From NCBI GenBank assembly GCA_030849075.1, contig JASAOO010003552.1:1-64000 (forward strand): a DNA stretch of 64,000 bases. Direction: 5' to 3'. The notes under the pieces were generated by a model that was given only the letters and a program-made list of their open reading frames with translations, searched no databases and had not been told where the DNA came from. The stretch is from Zelonia costaricensis. Taxonomy: Eukaryota > Euglenozoa > Kinetoplastea > Trypanosomatida > Trypanosomatidae. Shown piece after piece: positions 40,039-49,525 of the stretch. The translations under genes were made by a program, and so were the position numbers. Numbering within the stretch: the stretch's first letter is position 1; the number at the start of each line of letters is the position of its first letter.

Positions 40039-42924
40039 TTACAGCTCCGAGTCCTCATCAGAGTCCTTGGTCTTGGCCTTGATGTGGATGTTGCCATCAC
40101 GCTGCGCCGGCTCCGGCTCCTGCGCCTTCGGCGTCGGCGCGGGGGTCGCAGCCTTGGGCGTCGGCTCCTTCGCCTTGGGGGTCGGGGCGGACGTGGCCTC
40201 CTTCGGGCTGGCGGCCTTCAAGCTGGCGTTCCTCGGAGTCGGCGCCGGGGTCGCCGCCTTCGGGGTGGGCTTCGGGGTGGCCTTCGGGGTGGCCTTCGGG
40301 GTGGCCTTCGGGGTGGCCTTCGGGGTGGGCTTCGGGGTGGCCGCCACTTCAGCGGGGGCAGCCGCAGCCGGAGCTGGAGCGGCCGCCTCAGCAGGCGCAG
40401 CGGGAGCGGCATCGTCAACGTGCTGCGCCGTCGGCTTGGCAGCCGCGGCCACCTGCACCATGCGCGTCTTGGCCTCACCCTCGCACCCGTCGCTGCGGAT
40501 TGGGGTGTACGTGACGCGGAGCACGCGGCCCGCATCCGGCGGCTTCACCGTGTAGGTGCGCTCATCCATTGCGACGACGCGAGACACCCCCGTCTCGGGA
40601 TCCTCGGCTTCCCAGGTGGCGACGGAGTTGCCCTCGATGCCGCCGAAGTACTCCACCTGCAGCGTGAGCTGGTTGCCGACCTGCGGCTCACCCGCGATGT
40701 TGAGCAGCTTCACCTCCGGCGCGCACGCCTCGACCGGGCCGTCGCGCTTCGCCGTCACGACCTTGCCCGTCACGCCGTCCCGGCGCACCGGCGTCACCGA
40801 CACCTCAATGGAGCAACCCACCTCCTTGCATGTCAGCGTCACGAAGTTGCTGTTTGCCGTGCCAATCTTGGTCATGTGGCTGCGCTTCTTGTCGCGGCGG
40901 AACCACTGAATCATATGTGCGCCGCTCTGGCCACCCGCGTAGTCGAACTCGACCGTCAGCGTGTGCTGCTCCATCAACTCGCCGACGATCGTCAGGTTGC
41001 TGATGGTCGGCAGAGCCCCCTCGATCGGGTTGTCCAGGACGCAGCGGCACGTCTCGCCGGCGGCACCCTCGGCGTTGACAGGGGTGTACTCCACGGCAAG
41101 GTACTGGCCAACATCCTCGGGTGCCACTACGTACTTGGTGCCGTTGGCGCCGTGGATGGCCGTGTACTCATCATTGGTGCTCGCCTTGCGCAGCCACTGG
41201 TAGAAGCTCTCGCTCTCGGCGCCGCCAAAGTACTCCACGTCCACCTCGAGCTGGCTACCCTCCACCAGGTTGCCAATGATCTTGATGGAGCGGCACTCCG
41301 GCGTGCAGGCGCGGACCGGCTCCGAGGTGACTGACTTGGGCTCGCCAGCGGCCCAGTCGTTGCGGACAGGCGTGAACTCTGCACGGATGCGGCACCCGAT
41401 GTCATCGCGCGTGATCTCGTAGCCAGCCCACGGGTCCGCGACGTCGATGGCCGCCTCCTCGCCGTTCGAGGACACGCGGTACCACACGAGCGAGGAGTTC
41501 CCCTCGATGCCACCAAGGTAGTCAGCCTCGGCCGTCAGCAGGCCACCCTCCACGGGCGTGCCAGTCACCTCAAGGCGCGGGCACTGCGGTGGGGCCGGCT
41601 TGATTGGGGACGAGATGTCGAAGTACAGGAAGGAGAAATCTCCGTTGACGTATGCCAGCACCTCAACACGCAGACAGCAGTCGATGTCGGCCGTCGTCGG
41701 GGTGTAGGTGAGCGTGTTCTCGTCCTCGATGACTTCGTACGAGCCGTTCGGCACGCTGCGCATCCAGCGCAGGTGCAGGATCGTGTCCTGCTCATCGTCC
41801 TGCGGCTCCAGCTCAGCAACCTTGTAGATGTTGCAGAAGCCCTGCTTGTACTTGGACGGCATGCTGTTCGCCTCCGACACCTTCTCGACGCCGTCGACGA
41901 TGTAGCGGTACTCGTAGTCGCCAGCGGGGAGGTACAGGGTGGTGTGGAAGTACACCTCATCGCTCTCCACGCACCGCTCAAGACTGATCGGCTCCGTCCA
42001 GTTGTTCATCGAGCCCACCACGAACACCTCCGACGCCTCGCCCGACACCTTGAAGATGACGGGGTAGAGGTAGCTGGACTGGAACACCTCCGTGGTGCGC
42101 TGGGCGTACGGGCGCACGTCCTGCATGCACAGCGACAGCGCAACCGGCTCGCCCTCCGTGATCTCGCCCTCCTCGGCCACCGGGGCGAGGTTGATGGAGC
42201 AGAGCTGAAGGTACGTGGCGTCCTGGCGGTTGCGCTGCATCTTGACCATGAAAGCGGCCGCAGCCTCCTCGGGGTTCTCGCCCTCGACCGTGAAGCCCTC
42301 ACGAACGCAGAACACCACCTTGCCCTTGTACTTGTCAGCCTCAGCGCGCTCCTCGACCTGCACGGGGTTGCCGTCCACGGAGACAAGGTTCAACGCGTTC
42401 ACAGCAATTGCCATGGGGCGGTAGTTCGGCGCGTCCGTGACGGGGTTGCCGACGAGGTTGAGCGTGTGCAGGTTCGGCAGAGCCGGGTAGCTCTCGAAGC
42501 TGGTGATGTTGTTGAAGTTCAGCGAGAGCACGCGCAAGTTCGGCAGGTTCTCGAGCCCGGCAAAGGAGCTGATCGCGTTGTCGCTGAGGCACAGCGTCTC
42601 GATGGCGGCGAAGTTCGAAATGCCGGCGAGGGTATCGATCTTGTTGCCGGTCATGTACAGGTGGTGCAGGTACGGGGTGCGCTTGAGGAAGTCGACGGCA
42701 CCCCCGATCTCGTTGATGGACAGGTCCAGCACGCGCAGCGCCTCCATCTTCACGTCGCAGTCGAAGCTCACGAGCTCATTCTCACGCAGGTACAGGAACT
42801 CGGCATCGTAGTGGTCGAGCGTCACCTCACGCACGCTGCGCAGGTCCTTGCGGTTCATCTGCACGCCGCCCGGCTTGTTGGCACCGTACGGGCCCATGCC
42901 ACGACGGTTCTTGGTGTTCGACAT
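40039..42924 (-). CDS. AIR9: AIR9-like cytoskeletal protein: LRRs, CBM48-like domain, A9 repeats, basic tail
   Basis: The protein has 961 residues from the ATG at 42922-42924. The open frame extends 48 codons further, past a predicted acceptor AG at 42939-42940. Residues about 42-190 are leucine-rich repeats (LRVLDLSINEIGG, LRVLSLNFNNI, LHTLNLVGNPV). About 285-355 resembles a CBM48/AMPK glycogen-binding domain (VFVVGSMNNWTEP, LPAGDYEYRYIVDG). From about 445 to 830 there are four similar units of about 90 residues, each with YFGG or YAGG and a following Trp, typical of A9 repeats. A degenerate unit precedes them. The tail is Ala/Pro/Lys-rich with tandem ATPK motifs and an acidic end. AIR9 binds microtubules in plants, and the T. 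brucei relative is a cytoskeletal protein affecting nucleus position and shape. The basic tail fits microtubule contact. Confidence 0.88.
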   Translation of the reverse strand: MSNTKNRRGMGPYGANKPGGVQMNRKDLRSVREVTLDHYDAEFLYLRENELVSFDCDVKMEALRVLDLSINEIGGAVDFLKRTPYLHHLYMTGNKIDTLAGISNFAAIETLCLSDNAISSFAGLENLPNLRVLSLNFNNITSFESYPALPNLHTLNLVGNPVTDAPNYRPMAIAVNALNLVSVDGNPVQVEERAEADKYKGKVVFCVREGFTVEGENPEEAAAAFMVKMQRNRQDATYLQLCSINLAPVAEEGEITEGEPVALSLCMQDVRPYAQRTTEVFQSSYLYPVIFKVSGEASEVFVVGSMNNWTEPISLERCVESDEVYFHTTLYLPAGDYEYRYIVDGVEKVSEANSMPSKYKQGFCNIYKVAELEPQDDEQDTILHLRWMRSVPNGSYEVIEDENTLTYTPTTADIDCCLRVEVLAYVNGDFSFLYFDISSPIKPAPPQCPRLEVTGTPVEGGLLTAEADYLGGIEGNSSLVWYRVSSNGEEAAIDVADPWAGYEITRDDIGCRIRAEFTPVRNDWAAGEPKSVTSEPVRACTPECRSIKIIGNLVEGSQLEVDVEYFGGAESESFYQWLRKASTNDEYTAIHGANGTKYVVAPEDVGQYLAVEYTPVNAEGAAGETCRCVLDNPIEGALPTISNLTIVGELMEQHTLTVEFDYAGGQSGAHMIQWFRRDKKRSHMTKIGTANSNFVTLTCKEVGCSIEVSVTPVRRDGVTGKVVTAKRDGPVEACAPEVKLLNIAGEPQVGNQLTLQVEYFGGIEGNSVATWEAEDPETGVSRVVAMDERTYTVKPPDAGRVLRVTYTPIRSDGCEGEAKTRMVQVAAAAKPTAQHVDDAAPAAPAEAAAPAPAAAAPAEVAATPKPTPKATPKATPKATPKATPKPTPKAATPAPTPRNASLKAASPKEATSAPTPKAKEPTPKAATPAPTPKAQEPEPAQRDGNIHIKAKTKDSDEDSEL
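40259..40342. repeat. Seven tandem 12-nt units in the AIR9-like gene
   Basis: On the plus strand the unit TTCGGGGTGG(G/C)C repeats seven times without a break, encoding (P/A)TPK-type tetrapeptides on the sense strand. Inner units are identical at the nucleotide level, which points to recent unit duplication. Confidence 0.95.
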
Positions 42925-43694
42925 CGTCGGAAAGGGGACTGCGGAGGCGGGCATGGAGAGAGAACCAAGATAAAAAACCAAGTGGTGACGGCTTCGCGTG
43001 CTGTACAGTCGGCAAGAGGAGGCCGGAGTGTAAAGGAGGGTCGAGGGGGCGGTGGATTTGACGAACAAATGAGATCGGAAAAGGCAGTTGTGTGTGTTTG
43101 CTCTTTTCTCTGGTGATGCGAGGAAGAGGGGGGTAAACGTGAACGTTCAAAGGACTTCGCACGGGCACGTGCGTAATTGCGTGCGCCAAACAGAGAGGAA
43201 AGGGGGAAGTTCAGGAAGCGAGGAGAAGTTTCCGGGTGCGTTGGGTCACGAAACGAGTTTGGGAGCCAAGGTAGACAACACACAAGCGAATGCCCTTACT
43301 TTGGCCGCTTTTTTGCCTTTTTTTTTTTGAAGTCCTCTGAAGCACCTTGCGTCGTGGTGATCCTTTGGCCTCTTCATGTGCATGATCCCGAAGGATAACG
43401 CGGCGCTTCCGAGAAATCGGGCCGTGAAGCTGCGTATCAAGTTTGTCGCAACGTTGTGTGATTGCTTTGTTCGTTGTCACGCTTTCCCGATTCGTTGACT
43501 TGCCGACACAAAAAGAGATATGCAGCGCTCCAGCTCAGCAAGGCGTGCGAGGGAGGCGGGGAATGCGCAAGAGAGGCAGCGACGTTCGGCAACCAAAAAC
43601 ACAGCAGTGGAACAAAGCTAGGAGAGAAGAAGGGGAAAAGAAGCAACGACTGTCACTTTTGACGTCGTTGTCGTCTCGGCGGCGGGCCACGCTG
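42925..43694 (-). other. Intergenic spacer
   Basis: The acceptor AG at 42939-42940, behind pyrimidines (sense strand, about 42943-42972), gives the AIR9-like mRNA a very short leader of about 15 nt. The rest is the 3' UTR of the DUF21 gene, with a T-rich run at about 43316-43329. No gene is supported. Confidence 0.6.
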
Positions 43695-44912
43695 TCACTG
43701 GTCCATGTCGCGCATGATCATTCGGTTCGTCTGCTGCGTCATGGAGACGTTGTGGGCGCGGAACGACTGAACGACGCTGCCGCCCTGCTGTGGACGGTGC
43801 ACGTCCGCGTAGGCCGCGTCAAACGAGGTCCGATGAACGAGCTCCACCACGTCGGCGGCCGAGATGATGCCGACGACCTTGCCCGGATTCTCGGGGTTTG
43901 TCAGCGCGGCCACCTGCAGCGGGGACGCGCGAAGGTAGTCCAGCAACACATTGCACGGCGTGTCGGCGCTGTAACGCGGCAGTGGCAGCAGCGGAAGGTC
44001 ACGAATCCGCACAACGGCGCCATCCCTGCAGTAGGCGAAAAAGAGCATCAGCCGGAGCTCGAAGACGTGCGTGACGTTGGACGGGTTACCCACGTCATCG
44101 TACACGGGGATGTGCGTGAGCCGATGGGCTGCCATACTCTGGATCATGCGCTTGCTGACTACAGCGTCGCGGTGAACCGTGAAGGTGGACCGGATGCTCT
44201 TTTTCAGAACAGACGCTCCGACGTATTCGGATAGGCTCAGCACACCGAGCATAATCTGTGTCTCCAGCTGCTGCATGGAGCGTGGCTCGCTCGTGTCAAG
44301 GTCGCTCTCGCGCGGCAGCTCGGTCTCCTGCGCCGCCCCCTCGTGCAGCGGCTCCTCTAGCTGGGCCGCCCGGTACCGGATCAACTCGCGGAGCTGGCCA
44401 CGCTTAAAGGCGACGCTCGTCCTGCTGCCCACACACCAGTCCAGCACCTTCGCCACAGGCCACGAGATGGGCGCCGTAACAATCATGAGCACCAGCACGA
44501 GGTACGCCAGAGACGAGGCCAGCGCCATGGCGTGGTGGGTGAAGACCGCTTCGGGAATAATTTCTCCGAACACCACGAGCAATATGACGGACATCAGAAT
44601 TGCTGCGGCGGGGGACAGAAGCACGTTGAACAGCAGGGGCAGCATCTCGGTCGCTGCGGAGTCAACGACCACGAGCGTCACAAGTACCCAGTGCGGATTG
44701 TGCAGGATCAGCATGAGCCGACGCGCGCGCTGACCCTCGACTGTGTCGGTGCGGCGTGCAAGCACCTTGAGTCGCGCAACGTCCAGTGAGAAGACACTGA
44801 TGATGAGCCCTGCCATCAGCCCGGCGAGCGTCACCAACACCGCGATGATGGCCATCAACGTCCACACCGAGACGTTGACGGGGATGCCAAGGACATTGTA
44901 GCCATCTGCCAT
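43695..44912 (-). CDS. DUF21-CBS (CNNM-type) membrane protein, downstream copy
   Basis: The protein has 405 residues from the ATG at 44910-44912. The open frame starts 23 codons earlier with no clear support. The DUF21 domain covers about 15-165, with three to four hydrophobic helices and the family motif FGEIIPEA at 115-122. A charged linker follows (about 165-230), then a CBS pair at about 230-370 (LTHIPVYDDVGNPSNVTHV, VVGIISAADVVELV). CNNM/CorC proteins take part in Mg2+ transport or sensing at membranes, and CBS pairs usually bind nucleotides. The first helix-end FSLDVARL is nearly identical to FSLDVTRL in the neighbouring gene, so the two are related tandem genes. The predicted acceptor is at 45048-45049. 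The ion specificity is inferred from the family. Confidence 0.87.
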   Translation of the reverse strand: MADGYNVLGIPVNVSVWTLMAIIAVLVTLAGLMAGLIISVFSLDVARLKVLARRTDTVEGQRARRLMLILHNPHWVLVTLVVVDSAATEMLPLLFNVLLSPAAAILMSVILLVVFGEIIPEAVFTHHAMALASSLAYLVLVLMIVTAPISWPVAKVLDWCVGSRTSVAFKRGQLRELIRYRAAQLEEPLHEGAAQETELPRESDLDTSEPRSMQQLETQIMLGVLSLSEYVGASVLKKSIRSTFTVHRDAVVSKRMIQSMAAHRLTHIPVYDDVGNPSNVTHVFELRLMLFFAYCRDGAVVRIRDLPLLPLPRYSADTPCNVLLDYLRASPLQVAALTNPENPGKVVGIISAADVVELVHRTSFDAAYADVHRPQQGGSVVQSFRAHNVSMTQQTNRMIMRDMDQ

Positions 44913-45720
44913 CGCGGCTGCGGAGAGCGAAGGTATCGATTGACAAAAAAGAAAACGATGCCCTATTTGTGAGGGTGACACTGTGGTTGTGGCGAGTCGC
45001 CACCGCGACCAAACAGGAGATGTGAGAGAGACTCCGAAGGTGCAACGCTATCGGGGGGGGGGGGGGTACAGTACCTGAACGCAGGCTCCGCCAAGTTTGG
45101 GAAACGAAAAAGGAGTAGAGTACGAAAAAGGGAGTGAGTGAGGCGGCATCGTCAAGAGACGCTGCCTTCGACTTTGGCGCCATGCATCGCTCGCGTGGAG
45201 GGCGGCATCAGTGCACTCGGTGCACAAGACGTGTGCCGGGGAAGGTGCGAGGGCACGCCGAGCGTGGAAGAGAAGGCAGCATGCAGCTGACTGCAGACGA
45301 AGGGCGAGAAGGGTGTGAGGTAAGCGCGCACACCCCTTCTATACGGTGCCCCCTGCCCTGCTTGAGCAGCTGCCACAAGCGTGACTGCGTTTGCTCGTTT
45401 TTTTTTTTTTGCATTGCTGATGCCCGCAGAGTCTACCCACCGCTTGGAGAACGTCTGTTATCTGCTGGTGTTGTTTTGCTGTTTGGCATTTCTACGGGCG
45501 CTTGCACATGGAAACGTGAAAACCGAGTGACGGGATGGCAGCAACGCCGAAATACGAGGGAGAGAATGGACCAACAGCCGTTCACCCGAGGTGAATGGGT
45601 GAAACTAAGGCGACAGGCGTGGCACGACTTAAGAAACAGAACACTGGAAAAGGCGGACTCAAAGCACGGGAAAGATGAAAGCAAATAGAAGCAAATCACA
45701 GGGAGGAGAGAGCTAGTCGA
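44913..45720 (-). other. Intergenic spacer between the two DUF21-CBS genes
   Basis: It holds the C14 acceptor element (45048-45066), an oligo-T run on the plus strand at about 45399-45410, and the 3' UTR of the upstream DUF21 gene. No gene is supported. Confidence 0.65.
45048..45066 (-). promoter_or_regulatory. C14 homopolymer tract directly before a predicted splice acceptor
   Basis: The plus strand has 14 consecutive G at 45053-45066. On the sense strand this is C14 followed by GATAG, whose AG at 45048-45049 is the likely acceptor for the downstream DUF21 gene (leader about 136 nt). Confidence 0.55.
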
Positions 45721-47061
45721 TCACACTGGATTCACTGCCGGAGAGTGCGGCAACTGTGGGGGTGGAGGGTTCGGGCCAGGGACAATGCTGAGGCGCTCCG
45801 TTGAGTCGGCATGACGGATAGCTCGCTCGTTTGCAGGGACGGCGGGAATCAACGCAAAGCTGGTGCTCAGGCTGCTGGGCCGGCTGTTGACGCTGATGGT
45901 GTACTCGCCAACGCGGCGAAACACCTTCCACGACCGCAGCATCAGCTGCATTGGTGTGTGGCTGCACGGGTCCATCTCCGCCTGGAACGTAGTCTCATGA
46001 ATCTGCTCCGTGACATTCCGCAGGGTGAGGAGCCCGACCACTTTGGTGCCGCTCTGGTCTGTGATACCCGCAATGGACGGAGAGATGGACTGCAGCTGCA
46101 GGAAGACCTCTGTCGCGAGGGCAGCGCCATTGAAGCGCAGCAGCGGAACCAGCTGCATGTCGCGCACGCGAACGTTGTCGGCCTCAGAGCGGTAAATGAG
46201 GAGCAAGAGCATCTTGGTCATGAGGAGCTGCGTCACATTCGTCGGATCGTCTGTGTCCTCGTAGATAGGGACAAAGTTGTAGCCCTTGCTGAAGACCTCC
46301 GCAACCAAGGCTGGAGAGAGGCACGTGTCGATGTGCCACTTGTACATTTGCTCGATCGGCAGCTGCACGAGATCCCTCGCCGTGCTCTCGGAGAGGCTCA
46401 GAACGTTGAGCATCAGCGTCACCTCCTCTTTGGTAAGGTCCTCCTCATCATTGTCCTGACTCTCGACCCCACCCTCCTCCAGTTCGGCGCGCTTGGCCTG
46501 CCGCCGGCGCTCGCGCAGCTCGTCCTGGATGCGGATCAGCTCGCGCAATTCACGCCGCTGAAAAAAAACGGCCTCCTTGTCGCCAACAACGAGGTCGAGC
46601 AGCTGCCCCATCGGCCACGCCACCGGAGCAGTGACCCACATGAGACCGCGTATGAAGGGCGACAGAAACGCGGACAGCTCAAAAGCGCGTTGAATGAAGA
46701 ACGCCTGAGGCAAGATTTCGCAGAAGACGAGGGTGATGGCGACAGACGTCACAACAGCCGCCACCGGAGACAGGAAGGAAGTGAGCACGAGCGGCAACAT
46801 CTCAAGGGCAATGTCGTTCCACGTGAGAAGGGCAATGAGGAGCCAGTGCGGCTTGTCTAGGATGGACAGCAGTTTCCGTGCGCGCGCCGCGTCGGCTGCG
46901 TTGCCGCTGTGCGCGATGCCGGTGAGCCGCGTCACGTCGAGCGAGAACACGCATAGAACGAGCCCCGAGACGGTGCCTGCGAGGCACGTCAAAACAAGTA
47001 CGATGAGGCTCCCGAGTGGCGCCGGCATCTTGCCTTCGAAACCAAAAAATGAGTCGGTCAT
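45721..47061 (-). CDS. DUF21-CBS (CNNM-type) membrane protein, upstream copy
   Basis: The protein has 446 residues from the ATG at 47059-47061. The DUF21 domain spans about 15-160 with hydrophobic helices at 16-40, 72-95, 98-122 and 130-157. The motif reads FCEILPQA where CNNM proteins have GEIIPQ. A strongly charged linker (RRRQAKRAELEEGG, acidic after) leads to a CBS pair at about 215-355 (YNFVPIYEDTDDPTNVTQL, KVVGLLTLRNVTEQI). It lacks the large cyclic-nucleotide-like C-terminal domain of animal CNNMs and ends in a Ser/Pro-rich tail that is longer than in its neighbour. The expected role is membrane Mg2+ handling, inferred from the family only. Confidence 0.87.
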   Translation of the reverse strand: MTDSFFGFEGKMPAPLGSLIVLVLTCLAGTVSGLVLCVFSLDVTRLTGIAHSGNAADAARARKLLSILDKPHWLLIALLTWNDIALEMLPLVLTSFLSPVAAVVTSVAITLVFCEILPQAFFIQRAFELSAFLSPFIRGLMWVTAPVAWPMGQLLDLVVGDKEAVFFQRRELRELIRIQDELRERRRQAKRAELEEGGVESQDNDEEDLTKEEVTLMLNVLSLSESTARDLVQLPIEQMYKWHIDTCLSPALVAEVFSKGYNFVPIYEDTDDPTNVTQLLMTKMLLLLIYRSEADNVRVRDMQLVPLLRFNGAALATEVFLQLQSISPSIAGITDQSGTKVVGLLTLRNVTEQIHETTFQAEMDPCSHTPMQLMLRSWKVFRRVGEYTISVNSRPSSLSTSFALIPAVPANERAIRHADSTERLSIVPGPNPPPPQLPHSPAVNPV

Positions 47062-47992
47062 GGCTGCCGGCGAACGAGTCGGAGCGAGCAGATGAGCTTT
47101 TCAGTCCGCTTGACGGTGCGCGGTGGCAGACAGGCGACAAACGTCACGTCGAGGGCCGAAAAGAAGGTGCGAGGCGCTTTGGTGAAGTTCTAGTCGCTGT
47201 GCATAGGGCGGCGTGACGCTGATCCAGCCAAAGACGTCAGCATCAGACCACTGTTCACGTCGCTCCGCAAAAAAAGAAAGAAAGACAGGGCTTTCAGCAG
47301 GTGCAAGCAGAAGATTCAGAGTGCGTTGCTAGTCAGAGGGAGGAAAAGCGACGCTGGTGTTACATCTGTAAAAGCTGGTGCATGTGTGTCACTGCTCTGC
47401 TGCGCTGCTTCTTCGTCATACCGCACACGCGTCTTCACAACTGTCTGAGAGGTGGTGAGAAAAAAAGGTAAGCACTACGAAGGGTAAACGTTTTCTTCTT
47501 CGGTGAGGTGGGAAGACGATACGAAACGTACAGATGCCGAGGAGGAGCAGGAGGAGAGAGGACAGTGGTAGAAACTCAAAGGTGGCGCAGATCGGCCTTG
47601 GTGCATGTAAAGATAGCAGGGGCCACAGAGATGCACAGCTCAGACCGTCGTGCAGCCGCTCACAGCCGCGCACGGCCCGGACGCTGATTCCCCTGGAGGC
47701 AATGCGTTGCAGCGGTCATTATTTGTGGCAGGGCAGAGAGACCGAAATGCGTCAAAGAGCGCAGTGCCAGCAGACATTCTTTTTGTGTTTGACTCACCAT
47801 ACACGGGAGTGGGTTTTGGTCGGTACTTGACAACAGGTTACAGTTGCATAACACCTGTTAAAGAGACATTCTTTCACACACACACATACAAAAGCACGGT
47901 CATGTACCCTTACCCACGTCAGAGCCGGGAAAGGACAAACGGTAGGAACCCAACGGCGGTCACCGCCACCACTCACGACTGACCAAAGAGCG
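47062..47992 (-). other. Intergenic spacer of 0.9 kb
   Basis: This is the 5' region of the DUF21 gene and the 3' UTR of EMC6. Short frames only. No gene or RNA is supported. Confidence 0.65.
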
Positions 47993-48316
47993 TCAGAAAA
48001 TGTAGATGGCGTCGTACGCGACTGTCCAAACGAGGATGTACGTCATGGCACCCGAGAGCAGCTGCTGCACCGAGAAGAGCTCCGGCGTTCCCTTAGGGAA
48101 GCACTTGTTTGCCTTCCCACCACAGCTGAAGGCCATGATGGCAAACGACGTCACAGCAGCACACACTACGAAGAACAGGATTCCCCAGAGGTTCGTCAGC
48201 CCCAGCACGCCGGCTGCGACGCCGGCCAGCAGCGCCCCCATCGTGCGGACCTGGAGCACCGACTCGTAGTTTTTGCCAACGGCGCGCCCAACAAAGCGTT
48301 CCTCCTGGTTACTCAT
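47993..48316 (-). CDS. EMC6: ER membrane protein complex subunit 6
   Basis: The protein has 107 residues from the ATG at 48314-48316, close to human EMC6 (110). It has a polar N-terminus, then three hydrophobic segments at about 25-40, 43-62 and 82-104. The order of features matches the Rab5-interacting/EMC6 family: AGVAAGVLGLTNLWGILFF at the first hairpin, a Lys-rich loop (KANKCFPKG), then LLSGAMTYILVWTVAYDAI. EMC inserts tail-anchored and polytopic proteins into the ER membrane, and EMC6 is one of its core membrane subunits. Small size, topology and motif order make the call firm without a search. Confidence 0.88.
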   Translation of the reverse strand: MSNQEERFVGRAVGKNYESVLQVRTMGALLAGVAAGVLGLTNLWGILFFVVCAAVTSFAIMAFSCGGKANKCFPKGTPELFSVQQLLSGAMTYILVWTVAYDAIYIF

Positions 48317-48840
48317 CTTGCTCCACGCTGGTCCGTGTTGGGTCCGTAGGTACCAAACGGTGTGTTCGTGCGTGCGGATGTGTTTGGCGAACAGTGTGAA
48401 GGAGGCAAAGCTGAGTAGCTTTGTTTGTTGTTTGTTGTCGTAGACCCCAGCGAAACCACAGAAAAGAACGAAGCACAGTCGAAAGGGCGCAAGAAGAGAG
48501 GGAGAGAGTTTGTGCGTTCCACGGAAAATTGAGCGTCGTCACCATCCATTGCTTAGCCACGGTGCAGGTGCCGCAGCTCCGCCACGTTTGCCAGAGACCA
48601 CGCGGGTAGGACGAGGTAGCTCACTCAAGATCTCGATATGGCGACAGGAGCTGTTCCAGTAACCGCTCCGCTTTTCCGTTGCTGTTTTTTGGCTTTTGGG
48701 GGAACGGCAACTGTGACTACAGAATGTAGGGCAGCAAAGGTGCTACGACAAAAATGCCAACGGCATCGAGTGTGTCGCGGCGCAGCACACGCCGGCGCTT
48801 CTGAACACAGGGAGTGAAAGAAAGCAAGCAGCGTGGTCCC
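48317..48840 (-). other. Intergenic spacer
   Basis: This is the 5' region of EMC6 and the 3' UTR of the COA6-like gene. A sense-strand pyrimidine tract at about 48495-48509 may serve EMC6. No gene is supported. Confidence 0.6.
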
Positions 48841-49056
48841 TCACCGGCCCTTGTACTGCTCCACTTGTAGCTGCAAAATCACCTCGCGCTCCCGCTGCTT
48901 TTCAAAGTAGGAGACCCAGCTCTTGGGACAGGACTGATCAAACGACTTTTTCTGGCCGCCACACTCCTTCTCCGGATCCTCAGGCAACGTGTCGAGGCAT
49001 TTATGAAACGCGTCCCGCGCCTCATAGCACAACTCACGCTTCTTAGAGTTTTGCAT
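48841..49056 (-). CDS. COA6: COA6-like cytochrome c oxidase assembly factor (CHCH protein)
   Basis: The protein has 71 residues from the ATG at 49054-49056. The open frame runs on to 49428, but the extension is low-complexity and not protein-like. It has a twin-cysteine CHCH fold: Cys10-x9-Cys20 (CYEARDAFHKC) and Cys32-x10-Cys43 (CGGQKKSFDQSC). The CX9C plus CX10C spacing, with SCPKSWVSYFEK after it, is that of COA6, an intermembrane-space protein helping copper delivery to COX2. Such proteins are oxidised and trapped by Mia40, so no presequence is expected and none is seen. Related CHCH proteins such as COX6B are the main alternative. Confidence 0.85.
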   Translation of the reverse strand: MQNSKKRELCYEARDAFHKCLDTLPEDPEKECGGQKKSFDQSCPKSWVSYFEKQREREVILQLQVEQYKGR

Positions 49057-49525
49057 GGTCGATTGCGCTGCCTTGATCCCGTCAGGGTGCGGCTGCGCAC
49101 GCAGGGTTGTGAATAAGTACAAGGCGAATGAAAAGCACGAAAGTGCTGTTGCTCGTGAGTAAAAGCGAGAAGAACGCGCTGCGCAGGGCTTGTCTCTGGC
49201 ACTTTGAGAAACCCCCGAATGGAGAGAGAGGGGGAGAGGACAGAAGCGATAGTCTGACGGCGGCGAGGAGCTTGCGACACGGTGTGCAAAGCGCTGCTCG
49301 GCTGCCCGTGAGAGCAGGCGTGCAGGGTCCCGTGAAGGCGGTCGATGGCAGCGCCTGCCCGAGTGAAAAGCACTCCGCCATGGCGAGGCATGCGCGTGCG
49401 ACGCGTGAGGGGAGTACGTGCGCGTCACGCTACCGAGGACTGAGCGCTTCCCCCGCTTGCAGGTTTTTGCTTTTCTTTCTGTCTTCGAAGAGCGCGATGG
49501 AAGCGCTTCGTGTCGGTCGCGGTGA
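49057..49525 (-). other. Intergenic spacer
   Basis: This is the 5' region of the COA6-like gene and the 3' UTR of the two-pass membrane protein. Purine runs at 49221-49248 on the plus strand give a sense-strand pyrimidine tract suited to trans-splicing. No gene is supported. Confidence 0.6.

Noticed and set aside
41773..43116. Plus-strand frame of 447 codons opposite the AIR9-like gene
   Set aside because: Antisense shadow. The minus strand encodes clear LRR and A9 repeats over the same bases.
45811..46860. Plus-strand frame of 349 codons opposite a DUF21 gene
   Set aside because: Antisense shadow of a membrane protein with clear helices and CBS domains.
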